From: Pestalotiopsis fici W106-1
Taxonomy: Eukaryota > Ascomycota > Sordariomycetes > Amphisphaeriales > Sporocadaceae
Assembly (NCBI RefSeq): GCF_000516985.1
Contig: NW_006917092.1
Coordinates: forward strand, 3,178,619-3,242,618
Direction: 5' to 3'
DNA length: 64,000 bases
The position numbers and the translations under genes were made by a program. The notes beneath the pieces are model-generated. The model was given only the letters and a program-made list of their open reading frames with translations, had not been told where the DNA came from and made no database searches. This document shows positions 32,915 through 45,188 of the stretch, one piece after another (position 1 is the first letter of the stretch; each line of letters opens with the position of its first letter).

Positions 32915-34666
32915 ATGGCGACTCATTCAGGGAGTCTTTGTTACCAAATGCTCGAGACCGGTGATATTCGCATACTACGCATACTACCAAGGACCGGGTC
33001 ATGTTTAGAATGCGAGCTTGATCATGTCGCTCTGTCGCAAGCACCAGACTACTTGGCCATTTCCTATGCCTGGGGCGACGCTGATGAGAGGACAACAATT
33101 ATAGTTGACGGCCATAAGTTTGACATCAACACGAGTTTATACGATGTGCTTAGCATGCTCCAGAGCGAGAGCGACGGCGAGATTGTCACTTTGTGGGCAG
33201 ATGCGATCTGTATCAATCAGTCAAACATTGCAGAACGTTCATCTCAGGTTGCCATCATGGCAGACATATACCGACAAGCCAAATACACAGCTGCCTGGCT
33301 TGGACCGGCAACGCAATCAGATTACATGGCCATTGAGCTCGTGCAACACCTGGTCAAAGTGAAAAACTCGGAGCCGGATTTCAAGGAATCTATGAGATCA
33401 CCCAGTTGGCACGAGCATTTTGTTGCACTCGCGTCCTTGTTCAATAAAGAGTACTGGCGAAGGATGTGGATCTTACAAGAGGTCCACAGCGGACAATTTG
33501 TCAGAATCTATTATGGCACCCGCTGGCTACCGTGGGAAAACTACAGAGATGTTTCACGTGCATTTCGACGCCACGATCTTGACGTTCGAGGTACATTCAT
33601 GCGGGAAGGGCTAGAGGGGACCGGTGAATATATTTCATGGGTCTTGTGCTATAATGGTCCCAATACCTTGGACCTCGAAGAAGAAGAAGAGCTGCTCGGA
33701 TTCTTGGCTTGGTGCCAGCCGAAGCGTTGTGCCGATCCAAAGGACAAGCTTTACGCCTTACTTGGTGTTCTGCCGGAAGCAATAAGACGCCACTTCAAAC
33801 CTGATTACACCATCTCGGTCAAAAAGTTATACATGGACATTTTTGAATACATACTGCGGTCTACTCGACGACTGGATGTGTTGTGCTACGCCACAATAAT
33901 CGGGATGACTACAGAGAATCCGCACTTTCTACCTAGTTGGATCCCCGATTGGTCACGCGAACTTCAGGTTGACGTGGTCATGGACATATGTGACTGCGCT
34001 GCCAGTTCAGAACCGGCAGACTTCACGATCTCCTCGGGTGCCAGCAACACGTCCTTGAGAGGGTGGCAGATGAAGGTCAAGGCCGTCTTTTTGGGTAGGA
34101 TTGCCCAGGTAGGGCTGCACGTTCCTGACTTTCACACTGGCGATGACATCTCAATGGCATTCCTGAGTTGGCGTGCGCTGGTCAAACAGTTAGGGAGGTC
34201 TGACGAGAGAGAAGTACTGTGCAGGACCATCACAATGGGTACCGTGGATGACTTGACTTCTCAAGAACTCACTGACATATGCTTCCATGTGTTTGTACAG
34301 AGGCTTCAGTTTACTTTGCCGTCTATCACCCTTGATGATGAGCTGAAGGCGTATTCCCAGACCAGGTTGGGTGCATCCGAGGAGGAACTGTCTGCTTTTT
34401 GGAGCAAATACATTGAGCGAACTTGCGAAATGCGCCGACTTTTTGTTTCCGAGGAGGGTCAAGTGGGTTTGGGCCCCCCAAACATCGGTTACGGCGACTT
34501 GATTTGTGTGCCTCTAGGATGTAGGGCACCAATAATCCTACGCCCCTACAGCGATGGATCATATAAATTTGTAAGTGATGCTTATGTTGATGGGTACATG
34601 TACGGAAAGGCCGATGCTGAATGGAAAGGTGGTTCAAAAAAGCTGCAGTCATATATCCTCCGGTAG
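32915..34666 (+). CDS. HET-domain protein (heterokaryon incompatibility type), first of two
   Basis: This intron-free frame encodes 583 residues from the ATG at 32915; the frame stays open to another ATG at 32792, which would add a cysteine-rich 41-residue extension. I prefer the inner start because the protein then begins shortly before the domain, as usual. The three HET blocks are clear: YLAISYAWGD (46-55), LWADAICINQ (93-102) and QVAIMADIYRQA (111-122), followed by WLGPA. Downstream are the family's WRRMWILQEV, CADPKDKLYALLG and the C-terminal strand region GDLICVPLGCRAPIILRP. HET proteins trigger cell death when genetically different hyphae fuse, usually with a partner gene; many copies have no assigned partner. 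No NACHT, WD or prion-like segment is present. Confidence 0.9.
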   Translation: MATHSGSLCYQMLETGDIRILRILPRTGSCLECELDHVALSQAPDYLAISYAWGDADERTTIIVDGHKFDINTSLYDVLSMLQSESDGEIVTLWADAICINQSNIAERSSQVAIMADIYRQAKYTAAWLGPATQSDYMAIELVQHLVKVKNSEPDFKESMRSPSWHEHFVALASLFNKEYWRRMWILQEVHSGQFVRIYYGTRWLPWENYRDVSRAFRRHDLDVRGTFMREGLEGTGEYISWVLCYNGPNTLDLEEEEELLGFLAWCQPKRCADPKDKLYALLGVLPEAIRRHFKPDYTISVKKLYMDIFEYILRSTRRLDVLCYATIIGMTTENPHFLPSWIPDWSRELQVDVVMDICDCAASSEPADFTISSGASNTSLRGWQMKVKAVFLGRIAQVGLHVPDFHTGDDISMAFLSWRALVKQLGRSDEREVLCRTITMGTVDDLTSQELTDICFHVFVQRLQFTLPSITLDDELKAYSQTRLGASEEELSAFWSKYIERTCEMRRLFVSEEGQVGLGPPNIGYGDLICVPLGCRAPIILRPYSDGSYKFVSDAYVDGYMYGKADAEWKGGSKKLQSYILR

Positions 34667-34977
34667 GCACCGGAGGAGATTTAATGTATCAAGGCAATAT
34701 TTGGTCTTTTGTTAGTGTCATATCTTGACAGTATAAGACTCTTCAATGATCAATCACCTATAGGCCTCAGTTTGATCCTTAATCACGGGCCCTTCAGTTG
34801 TACATGCCAGGATCAAGAGAGAGTACAATTCTAGACAACCCCTGATGAGCAGCTTCACCTAAAGTGGAAGTCAATAGGTAGAAACATGTGCATAAAAGTC
34901 TTGCCAGCTAATTAAAAAAAAAAATAGATGTTGAACATGTGCCAAGGCGTCGAACGATGGTTAGCACGACCGACCGG
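34667..34977. other. Spacer between two convergent HET genes
   Basis: This 311-base AT-rich spacer holds both 3' flanks and a short A tract near 34914-34925. No gene is seen. Confidence 0.6.
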
Positions 34978-36819
34978 CTATGAGCTGTCGACATCTATGC
35001 CGGCTTTTCGGTATGCATTCAGCGTCGTGAAAAGCTTGTACAGACAAGTAAGTGTTGGAAGAATAACATCCGGCTTCATGTCTAAAAAGCCATACATATT
35101 AAAGAAGCATTCCTTCTCGGGCCTCCAAGCCCAAGAAGATAGTTTGTTTTTGCAGACACGGACTTGTAGAGACGCAATGACACTCGTATCTTCATCTTCC
35201 ATAGTCTCAAACTCTCCGGAGCGGCAATCATCTTGTGCTAAATGAACCACAAGATCTTCCGGATCGAAGAACAACAAGAAGGCTGATAGCTCATTAGGGA
35301 GGTCTGACTCGGATAAAAAGCGTACTGGGCCAACTACTTGGTAGAAATAATTGATACGGCGAAGTATGACACCGGCATGTCTAGTCGTACGCACCAACCA
35401 ATCATCCAGATGTACGTTGGTATGGGCAACAGCGGAAGGTTTCCCTGAAGGGCCAATGATACGACAAAAATCAGCCCCGTCCTTCTGAGCTCGAATGATC
35501 CTCCACGAGGAGTCAGGAGTGAGCTGAAACCCCCCAGCGGGAAAGTATTTTTCGTCGGGAAACTCGGGAATATCTGTCTCATCCAGCTTTTCGGTAAGGT
35601 CTGCAGATTCCAGCCTACTATGGACAAGATCAGAGAGCTCGGGGTCATCGCGGCTGATATGTAATCTTCCAATGAATTGCAGCAATTCTCTCGTACTGCC
35701 AAATTTGCTCATGGTGTTCGTCGCCAGCTCCCAAGTTGGCTTGGAGTAGTCAGGCTCAATGCCATCCCAATCCATAATCCGTAGCGTCCCGTAAATAATG
35801 TCACGGGGATCTTGACAGTGACGAGGCTCACAGAGCTCAATCACTTTCTCTTGGCACATTTCCATTTTACCACGCGGTTGAGGACGGACGTTGTTGCATA
35901 ACATGTCTTCAAAAACGTCCCCAAGTCCTGAACCTCCTTGATCGAGAATATATTCTCCGTCGGTCCAAGGTGCTTTCTCCAGGTACTCTTGTGGAAGCTT
36001 CTCAACGAATAGTTGAGAAAAGTAAAGTTTGGAGTACCTCCACCAGAAGAGCAAAGATGCCAGAGACAACTCATTGAATCCACAGATGATTCGGATTTCT
36101 CGAGCTAGGTACAACTCCTGCAAATTCCAGATTCGCCAGAAATAGCTTCTCTTCGGGAACTCATCGCAAGCTTGCATAAATCTCAGGCCATTCTCGTCCG
36201 AGATTCGCTGGAACCAAAGGCCGCATAGAGTCAGACATTGCTCTTTAGGCGACAAACTTGTGCCTCTGGCTCCATCATCTGCAGATTCTTCATTCTCCTC
36301 ACTAAATACAGATGATAGCGACCCGCCACCTGCTTCGAGCATAGCCTCAAAATCGTGAAGAGCTTTGGCAAGAAATTCGCTTGATTCGTCGTGCATGCCA
36401 ACACACGCGAAGACGCACTCGGCGTTCTCAAAGATATCTCCCATCATGGCAACTTGATAGCTCTTCTCGGCACTGTCTTGCTGATTGATACAAATTGCGT
36501 CAACCCAAAAGTAAGCTGGGCCATCAGGCTTGAAATGAAAAGCCTGACGCAGGACATCGGCACAGTTTCGGCGCACATGGAGTGAGCCTGGATAGCCACG
36601 GATAAGAATGGTCTCCGTCGATGTGACCTCGCCCCAGGTGTATGATACAGCTTGGTACTCTGGAACCTCTGCAAGAGGCCAACTAGAAATTTCAATCTCA
36701 ATACGGCCACCGTCTTGAGGGGCATTATGAACTTCGATCAGCCGTATATGCGTCGCCGCATCAGGTAGAGCATTGTATGTGAAACGTCCATTTTTGCCAT
36801 CCATATTTGAAGTTGCCAT
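34978..36819 (-). CDS. HET-domain protein, second of two
   Basis: This intron-free frame encodes 613 residues from the ATG at 36819 (the 21 codons upstream begin with GTG, so they were left out). HET blocks: EYQAVSYTWGE (54-64), FWVDAICINQ (104-113) and QVAMMGDIFENA (122-133), then a CVG segment. Family features further on are RSYFWRIWNLQELYLAREI and RHCQDPRDIIYGTLRIMDWD. It is about as long as the neighbouring HET protein but clearly diverged, so the pair is not a recent tandem copy. The last part is rich in acidic residues and ends with KAGIDVDSS. It is convergent with the other HET gene, tail to tail. The role in vegetative incompatibility is inferred from the domain alone. Confidence 0.9.
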   Translation of the reverse strand: MATSNMDGKNGRFTYNALPDAATHIRLIEVHNAPQDGGRIEIEISSWPLAEVPEYQAVSYTWGEVTSTETILIRGYPGSLHVRRNCADVLRQAFHFKPDGPAYFWVDAICINQQDSAEKSYQVAMMGDIFENAECVFACVGMHDESSEFLAKALHDFEAMLEAGGGSLSSVFSEENEESADDGARGTSLSPKEQCLTLCGLWFQRISDENGLRFMQACDEFPKRSYFWRIWNLQELYLAREIRIICGFNELSLASLLFWWRYSKLYFSQLFVEKLPQEYLEKAPWTDGEYILDQGGSGLGDVFEDMLCNNVRPQPRGKMEMCQEKVIELCEPRHCQDPRDIIYGTLRIMDWDGIEPDYSKPTWELATNTMSKFGSTRELLQFIGRLHISRDDPELSDLVHSRLESADLTEKLDETDIPEFPDEKYFPAGGFQLTPDSSWRIIRAQKDGADFCRIIGPSGKPSAVAHTNVHLDDWLVRTTRHAGVILRRINYFYQVVGPVRFLSESDLPNELSAFLLFFDPEDLVVHLAQDDCRSGEFETMEDEDTSVIASLQVRVCKNKLSSWAWRPEKECFFNMYGFLDMKPDVILPTLTCLYKLFTTLNAYRKAGIDVDSS

Positions 36820-39800
36820 GATCACGCGCAGCCAATGTAGTGAGGAATCACGTAAAAGCCCTGGCAGACTAGAAATTCCCACTCCTCTGGGTATGCTCAG
36901 AAGATATTTTCAAGGGAAGAGGGGGAGGAGCATGAGGGTGGAACTGTGGAAAGTCTTGAATCTGGATCATGCGGCGCAGCAATTGTCGTCACGTCACGGC
37001 TTACAGCCTTGAAAACATAGTAAAAAGAACTGTTATCATTTTCTCACTTGTTCTTCCAACAAACTGTCTTATATAACACTGATTTAGATGGGAAAGAGCA
37101 AAAGTCGTAGACAAGTACAACATGGCGATATTGCTGAGCAGCTGATAGTGCAGAATCGGCAATGTCGGCAGCCACAAATGCTTTCATGATGACAGCTTCG
37201 GCAGCATCAAAACATTCCAGCGAGATGATAAGATGGATTTTCAGGACAGGCGGATATGTTCCAACCATTGCATATGCAGCCATCAGCAACGATCGAGTCA
37301 CCGAGAAAGTCACGAGCTGCCGGGCGTGTAAACCTCGCGAGAATTAGAGCAGACAGAGATCGTACACCAGTCGCCATTCAGTTTGCTAATAATGTGAAGC
37401 TTCCCAAGACATGGGTTTCGCACAAGCAACACTGCTTGGTCCACACAAGGTTGAACCTTTCAAGAAATAGTGATGTCGCGGCGCTGACCCATCTTCTCGA
37501 ATGAGCAAGCTTTGTGGTTTTGCTGGGGCGCTCAATGACTAGAGGGGATGCAGATTGAGACATTTGTCGCTCGCTTGAGCTGGGGTTTAGGCTGGGGCCA
37601 GTATAATAATCTGTCGTCGCAACGAGGTGGCTGGCCATTAAATTGCTACCCTCACCTGCCCGAAGCTGCTCTTATGGCATCTGCCTCGACGCAACTTACA
37701 AATGCGGGAGATGCGCTTGGTGCTTTCAGTCGCGTGCTGGCTGATGTTTTGAGCAAAGGGGCTGCTTCCAAAATTTGGGGCAGCGCCGATTAATCATTGG
37801 AGCACCATTTGCCGTGGCATCATGAGATTATCCCAACTAGAAGAGTGGGGTTTACTTTGCCCATAATGTCTTCAAATCAGATAGACCATTTCCCGAGCTG
37901 TACATGGCTTGGCTAAGAAGCTACGAATGTTCAGCAATCAAGTCTTCAGGCAGTTCATGGTTATGACCGTGGGTATAGGTATGACTTGGTAATTCCATTA
38001 GGTCAGCACCAACAGAGTCTGGACTCTGCGCAGAGACGCTAGCGCTATTTGCCCCTGGCATGCTGGGAAATGTTCCAGAATGTCTCACAGTGCAGGGTTA
38101 AGGGGCTATTGCGCGCCCATACGGTATCGTTTTGCTAATAAAACATTGTTCAGTGCCCAAGGTATTCATAATAGGCCTTACTGTAAGCCGCATCACAAAT
38201 GGTACGCAATCGAGAGACCCAGTATGTCCCCCACGCAAATGATTGCGGCGACGGCGACTCGTATGGTGGCTTGCTGGTGTTTCGCGATGCCCCGGAAACA
38301 AGTGTACCCATCCTACCAGGTAATTATGCCTGGGCGCAGTGGCAGCCGAGTCTGTCACGTTTCCATATTATCAAGCCAATTTCTTCTTTCCGTATTGATC
38401 GATCCCAAAGTTGCCCCAGAATATGCAGTGCTGGCTCTGGTCCATGATTTTCGGCAGTCTCATTGTTTGGTACCTAAATTCTCGTCTCGTCTGCGATCTT
38501 AGTCCTTCATACTGAATTGTATTATGCTGTGACTAATTAGGGGCAGGAGTTGACTATTTTTAGGTCATGGCCCAGTACTTGGAAGCTGGAAGCTCACCAA
38601 TCTGATCAAACAAATCCAATGTCGCATCGATATAGAGTTCGCATACTCTATAGAAGAGAGAATAATGCAGGATCAATCCACAGCATTGGCTGGCCGATTG
38701 TTATTCATGAGAGAATCCAAAGAGTTGTCTAGAGCTGATTTTTAGGATCATAGGGGGGTTGGCGTCGGGCGGACCAGGTCTCCGGAGTGCCGCAGTGGAT
38801 CTCTCAGGTCACGCAGTGTGACCATGCAAAACATTTCCGAGAATAGACATTGGATCGAGTCCTCTGGTCTTTGGGATGGGCAAGTACGACGGTCCAGGGC
38901 TGGAGAGGAAGAGTTGGGCGTTAATCGTATAACATCATGCCGCAAGCAAACTCCCTAGCTGACCGCAAAGCTCAGCATCATCAAGATAGCGCGCGAGGCC
39001 TCGATCACTTGAAGCACTGTTTACCTAGTCAATCTGCTCATACAAATTGTTGCGATGGACATCCAATCATTCTCATGCCAAATTCGGAATGCCCAGTATT
39101 AGAGAAGTTAGAGTATCGCGAGAACTAGAGCGTGTGTTGAATGGGGAGGTCCCGCGTGGGATCTGGTGATTGCGCCCCGCTCCGGATACCGGTCGTAAGA
39201 CGCCCCTAAAGTCGGTGGGAGCATTTCGAGCCATACATCGCGTGAACACTCCCCACGGATGTTGCAGGATAGTAGAGAGTTATAGAACAAGGATGAAAAA
39301 GGACTAGTGTTCTGTGTGTTGTCTAAATTGTCGCAGCCCAAAGGCCATCTCTACCTGATCCGGCTGACTTGGCGCCTCAACGCGTAGACCAGCGGTAATG
39401 TAGTCCCCTCACGTGTCGCGATGGCATGGCGAATTTCTTTACTGGAGCCGAATCAAATCAGTCTGTTTGTGACAATAACCTGAACGGAGGCAGCAGACCG
39501 ACATCATATACAAGCAGTCGGCACACAAGCAGTTGGCTACCGGTCTTCAGCAATGTGTCTGTTGGTGCGTAGTTGCGAAGGCCCCGTGGCGTGGCAGTTG
39601 GAGAAATGATCGCTCTTTACCACCTGCGACAATGGCCGAGCAGAAACCCAAAATCAAAATAGCAAGACTTGATCCAACGAGATTCTACACTTTTCTGGCA
39701 GGCACTTGCTGCAGTAGATACCGTCGGTCCTCAATTGCAAGAGAAGCAAGGGTGTGCGTATACTTATATAGGAATGCATAGAGGTCGACTTGTTTCAACC

Positions 39801-41712
39801 ATCGGGATCTCGAAACCGCCATGGTGCATTGAAAGTAACGACACCACCACATAACGAAGCACCATGAAATCATTGGGATGTTGTAGAAAACATGTAGACA
39901 GAGGCCTGAAATGATGTTTGAACAATACTTTGTCCTTTTGCTCCTCTGGCAAAACGTACAAGAGATTCAACGGGTTACCGTCTGTGGAGCGGTGGGCAAC
40001 GCACAAGTTTTGGCGCGACCGGATTGCAAGACGAATTCTCGTCAACGCCGAGCAACGCTATTCCTACGCTGAAGTTGCAAGTAAATTAAGCATCGAAAGC
40101 TCACTGGAGCTCCTAAGTGCTCAGATCAAATGATAATAATCTGTCATTATCCTGTCTTGTATGCTGGATTTGTTCGTTGTGCAGGCGGAGTGAAGTCGCG
40201 ACACAACGCCAAAACAAGTCGCGTCAGTGACGATGCACCGTTATCCATGCACCAGAGACGGCGCGAACAAGAAAATTGCAAAATGAAAAAAGTGAAATGA
40301 ATGGCGATTCTGACAGCAAGCGCATGATGCCGTTGATTTCCCATATTCTTTGCGTGGAAGACTGTGGCAGGGTGATTGTTCGAAATGTGCGGATAGCCTC
40401 AAGTCGCGATACGACGAGGGGGGCATTGCGATGATGGTGCATTGATATTACTGATTACGGAAACTATGCGGGGGATTTCATGAGACGTTTTTGGATTGAA
40501 AAAAAGGCCAAAAACTGGAGCAACAAAATAGCAATATGAAATGCACAATTACCAGGGTTGAAGAAGGACCATGTTGAATGCGACAGAATTGTCGGTTGGC
40601 CAAGATGCAAAAAAGGGCACGGGAAAAGGTGGCGAGGGATTGAGTATGGAGACGTTTTGAAGGTGGATGTTGATACGGCTCACGCGGCGGTGCGCGCAAT
40701 CAGCTTTCCTCGAGACGCCGGGTCCAAGCGCAGCCAGCAATAAGAAAAATGACTCGAACCAGCTGCCTTTTCGGAGGCAGAGGGAAGAAGAGGGAGAAGA
40801 CGGGAACGAGAAATGGGGAGGGTGATCCGGGGGATGATCGAGGTGTTTGGTGAGAGAGAGAGCAGAGAGGCAGAGGAGGCCCGGAGCTGGAGGCAGAGAA
40901 GCGGCGGATGGGCAACAATGAGGATCAACAGTAACTGCCTCCTTGTGTGCGTGCTCTCGCGCTGCTCTGGGCTCACCTCTCACCTCTCGCTCCGGGCTCC
41001 CGTCCGTCCGTCCGTCTTGTCTGTCTGTCGTATCTGTCTGCCAACTCAAAAATCAATGCCACCACGAGCTTAAAATTCGAGAGCTTCAACCAATGAGAAA
41101 AATCGAGGCTGGGCCCACCTGTGGTGCGATGCGTATTTTGGGCCAGACGGTACTCTGTAAAATAAAATAAAAAGAGGGTGAGATGTTGAGTAACAAGGCT
41201 CATCAGGGTCGCTTGGCAGGCTTATGGCCCAGCCTATTGTTAGAGCAGAGAGAGCGAGCCGGGGAGGTAGGGTCAGTTGGCCTGTGTCGCTGCTTGATAC
41301 AGATTTTCGCCCATCTCCAAAGAATTTGGGGTGTGAATGAGACGAAAGATGCTCTCTCTGGCAGTTGTCCAAGGTCCGACAAAATAGAAGGGCTAAACCG
41401 GAAGAGGTCGTATCGTGGGCGTCTCAAGAGACATCTGACCATTCAGGTGTTGTACATTTCGTTCCCGTCCTCCCCTTCCTGCCTGTTTACTCCTGGCGCA
41501 GAATGAAGTGTGGAGGGGGCAAAAGAAATTATTATGGTGGTCATAAATTCGCAGGCCAGCACTTCACTTGTCTGGTTTTTAGTGTGGAGGACCCCTGCAA
41601 CTCTGAGGAAGGTCGAGCCACTGGGGGCACGCGCACCCTCCCGGTTTTGGCACAATCAGTAACTTTAGGTTCCGCCAAATCAGTCACGGCTACTAGGCCC
41701 CCCCCGCTTCAG
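36820..41712. other. Long gene-poor region before histone H1
   Basis: 4.9 kb without a supportable gene. Open frames of 80-140 codons (near 37044-37313, 38080-38502 and 39918-40133) show no resemblance and no consistent splicing. The last 1.3 kb is strand-asymmetric, with purine/pyrimidine tracts and GTCC/GTCT repeats, and is probably the histone H1 upstream region. Confidence 0.45.
41001..41040. repeat. Tetranucleotide GTCC/GTCT repeat
   Basis: A run of imperfect CGTC/TGTC units (gtccgtccgtccgtcttgtc and onward) about 890 bases upstream of the histone H1 start. It is a microsatellite in promoter-side DNA. Confidence 0.7.
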
Positions 41713-41720
41713 TATATAAA
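41713..41720 (+). promoter_or_regulatory. TATA box of the histone H1 gene
   Basis: TATATAAA lies about 205 bases upstream of the H1 ATG, just after a C8 run, and is followed by a pyrimidine-rich leader (cctctgatttctctcc). Confidence 0.55.
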
Positions 41721-41924
41721 CACTTGACCACTCTTCCCTCGCGTCCCGACTGAGACCCTTCCGCCTCTGATTTCTCTCCATCCGCACTTTTTCGCTACTC
41801 GACGACGCGTCTCGAATCGTTTCCAGAAGACTACTCAATTGTCTGTCAATCGAATCCAATATTATCCAGCATTTATAACACCAATTACCGCGTTTTTCCG
41901 CTTCAAACTCACACAACCGTCGCA

Positions 41925-42947
41925 ATGGCTCCCAAGAAGGACAGCACCACCGCCACCGCTCCCAAGACCAAGAGCAACCATGCCTCGTACCAAGTATGTG
42001 CGCTTACGCCTGATGCACTTCAGGCTGGACGGGAAATGTATCATTTGCTAACTATGCACAGGATATGATTACCTATGGTATCACTACTGTAATTCTCTCC
42101 CTCTGACCGTGTCGGCGCAGCCGTGGTGGTGTCGGTTGGTGGCTGGGCAGCATGATGCACCCTTCGTCACGATGTCTGGCCATTGCCACACCTTCACCCT
42201 GCCTGGTTTATTGCCATTGACCTTTTACTGACACATTTTTCAATCCTACAGCTTAAGGAGCGTAACGGTTCCAGGTTAGTTCGCATCCCATCACTATTGT
42301 CGTGCATTGCTTCGCTTTTACCCCGCGATCTCAAACTTGGCCGACATTACGAGTGCATCGCTGACCATGACACAGCCGTCAAGCTCTGAAGAAGTTTGTC
42401 AAGGCCAACAACACCCTCAACGTTACCGACACCATGTTTGACTCCCTCTTCAACAAGGCATTGAAGTCGGGCGTTGCCAAGGGTGTCTTTGAGCAGCCCA
42501 AGGGTATGTTGCCGTCGCACCTCGTCCTTGTCATGTACCACTATATGCTAACTTGAAACAGGCCCCTCTGGACCCGTGAAGCTGTCCAAGAAGTCCAAGG
42601 AGGCCAAGCCTGCTGCTAAGGACGGTGAGAAGGCCACCAAGAAGGCCGCTCCCAAGAAGGAGGGTGCTGCCAAGAAGGCTGCCCCCAAGAAGACTGCCGC
42701 AAAGAAGGAGGGCGAGGAGAAGAAGCCTGCTGCTAAGAAGGCTGCCGCCCCGAAGAAGGCTGCTGCTCCTAAGAAGGCCGCTGCCAAGAAGGACGAGAAG
42801 CCCGCTGCCGCAAAGACCAAGACCGGCCGTGTCGCCAAGACTACCAAGGCTCCCGCAACCAAGAAGGCTCCCGCAAAGAAGGCTGCTGCCCCCAAGAAGG
42901 CAGCGGCTCCAAAGAAGGAGGCTGCCAAGGCCGAGGCTTCGGCATGA
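41925..42947 (+). CDS. hho1: Histone H1 (linker histone), five exons
   Basis: Exons 41925-41993, 42062-42088, 42252-42274, 42376-42503 and 42562-42947 join in frame to give 210 residues. Two are tiny (27 and 23 bases). The globular winged-helix domain (about 20-95) carries the H1 pattern ASYQDMITYGITTLKERNGS, then SRQALKKFVKANNTL, FNKALKSGVAKGVFEQPKG and PSGPVKLSKK. The C-terminal tail is almost all K, A and P (AAPKKAAAPKKAA-type repeats), which binds linker DNA. It is the usual length for fungal H1 and acts in nuclear chromatin compaction. The GC-rich third positions of the tail differ from the AT-rich flanks, fitting high expression. The gene is single here, with no core histones beside it. 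Confidence 0.94.
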
Positions 42948-45188
42948 GTCATTTCCTAATTTGATTTCACAGTGCTTTCTTCGCGATGTCTATCTGGTTC
43001 GGCGGTTTGCTGGCGTTCAGGGAAAGGGTACAAAGATGCGCGTATATGTGTGTAGCTCATTCATGCTGAGGTTCTCAGGTCATACTTCTGCGTGTTTTAT
43101 GGAAATCTCGAGCAAGGATTACGGGGCTCTTCTCAGATGGGGAGATCTTTGGGAATCACGCAATTGGGGAGAAACCCGGTTGAGCGCGCTTTGATCTCCC
43201 TAGCCCGCTCAAGGCATACGGTTGCATTCGTCTCGGTAGAGACCCGGGTGCTGTATATGCCGAGGGTTCAGAGGTGTCTGCTTTGCTCAGGCGTGGCTGA
43301 GATTCATTGACGACTTGACGAGATAAACCTCTGTAATTATACCAATGGAAAGGTTTCGAAATGTTCTTAAACAAACAGTCTTTACTTTCTCACATGTGAC
43401 AATGACCTGTATTGCCAGGTTGCAGCTGTTCCTGAATATGGGCGAGAGCACCGTAGTTGGTGAGTGGACCGACGCGTATGAGTTCCGTGTGTTTACATTT
43501 GTCCCAATTCGGTAGTGTAGGTAGGTAATTTGCTCCTGAGCCATTATCGTTACCGATAAGGGGGATCACGTGATGCACTGCACCATGTACACGACCCGAA
43601 ACACTTCATTTGCAAGAAAGACACTGAAATTCCTATTATTGAGCCCTTTTCTTGATTGAGACAATCTTATATATCAAATACATTGTGCATGAGTTTTGCT
43701 GTTAAATGAGCATTTTCCAATGAGCTGTGTCGTGCCCAGGGTTTTGCTCTCTAATGTAGCCAATAGCCGCACTTATGCCCGCTGAAAGCTTGCTACTCAA
43801 AATCACAGCCGCGGCAAATGCCCAATTTCATACTCGTCATTTCATCATTTTCTCTCTGGTGTATACAAAGAACACGGTCATTCATGGATTTGGAAACAAT
43901 AGGTATCATATGCCCACAATGGACCATTGCCTAGGTAATATCTTCCAATGCCGCGTGGCTGCCCATTCTGCACAATATTCAACTTGAGCCCTCCAGAGTT
44001 AGAGTAAGCTAATAACCAAACTTGAGCTAATGCACCCCAAGGATGAGAGTATACGTGGCTGGTGCCAGCTGGCAAGTTGACTGCACCGTCATTGTAAGCT
44101 TGACTTTAAAATGGCATGTCTATTCCCTTATACCTTGCATCGCAATACAGGGAACTCGCAAACAAAGTACAGCATGTTACAAGACCCGGAACCTAAGCAG
44201 AGTGCGAGACTGAAATTTTCAATTGAGACTGGTAGAATGAATTGTTGCTAGAGTTGAACTCATGCTTTGCCTGGCTATTCCGCGTGACTGGCAAGGCGAC
44301 TGCAATGAGTTGAGTTCTGTACAGAGTAAGGTCAATACATTTGGTCAAGGCCAGGCATTGCTTCGAGAATACCGAGTTGAAGACGGTTATAATTGGGATC
44401 GTCATACAGTAGATGCGAGGCAACTTGTAGAGCTTCAAAGGAGGCGCAGAATAAAGTACCTACTTTCAGCGGGTATCCATGTGCACGCTAGCGAATCCAT
44501 GGAACGGATCGATTGAATGCATGATGCCGGTTGTATTTCAAGCTTATTAAAACCCGACTTTGCTGTACGTACCTACACATGTAGCGATGAGCAACATCAA
44601 TAGAAAGCTCAAGCTCGTAATCAATTCGATTCTCATCTAGACCTCGACGTATGCAAGGCATAGGTGCCTAACCTAGGCACGGAACTATATAGCTCATATA
44701 TGCAGACGACATGACAACGTGCCTTTTAGACTACAGGAAACGGCACATTGACCACATCATCAACATCAATAGCCCGTATTCCGTCTCTGGCTTTTTGTTT
44801 CGTGTTTGTTTTCCAATCCGACATGGCCGAAAAGGCGAAGGCATCCGTTCATCAAATCCCGCCCTCAATTGAGCCGCAGCCAGGCCAGTATTTCGTAAGT
44901 CTCCGGGGCTTCCGACCGCAGCCTACGCCGCTGGAAACTTATCTCAGAGCACCGCTACCTACCCCCCAAGGGAGGACGCGCGGGGGGGCTCAGATCCCGG
45001 CAATGTCAATCAATCCCCCCAAAACTTCCAGGCACACCACTCAGCTTCCAAGGTTGCTGCAATGGTTTACCATGTACTTGGGTAGATCCAATATCTAGTC
45101 GCTGCAATTCAAAGGGCAGAGTAGGATAACGCTCTTTTTTTTTTCTTCTTTTCCTCCTGCCAACACCCCCTTCCCCCCCTCGTTCACC
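42948..45188. other. Intergenic region
   Basis: 2.2 kb between two plus-strand genes. Short open frames (for example 44262-44516) lack resemblance. A GTGCCTAACCTAGGCAC near-palindrome lies at 44664-44680, and a T/C-rich tract (ctcttttttttttcttctttt) lies just before the next gene. Confidence 0.5.

Noticed and set aside
37044..37313. 89-codon minus-strand frame with an alanine-rich helix
   Set aside because: The start is a GTG codon, no homology is recognised and it is too short to judge.
38080..38502. 140-codon plus-strand frame
   Set aside because: Has an ATG but no domain, and competing frames overlap it; not supportable.
40549..41049. 166-codon minus-strand frame upstream of histone H1
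   Set aside because: Its composition (runs of S, P and L) follows pyrimidine tracts in promoter DNA; there is no domain and no plausible ATG context.
42548..42952. 134-codon antisense frame rich in A and F
   Set aside because: It is antisense to the histone H1 last exon; repeats of AAG codons read backward give this pattern.
42625..43194. 189-codon frame, arginine- and proline-rich
   Set aside because: It is the shifted-frame shadow of the lysine/alanine-rich histone H1 tail.
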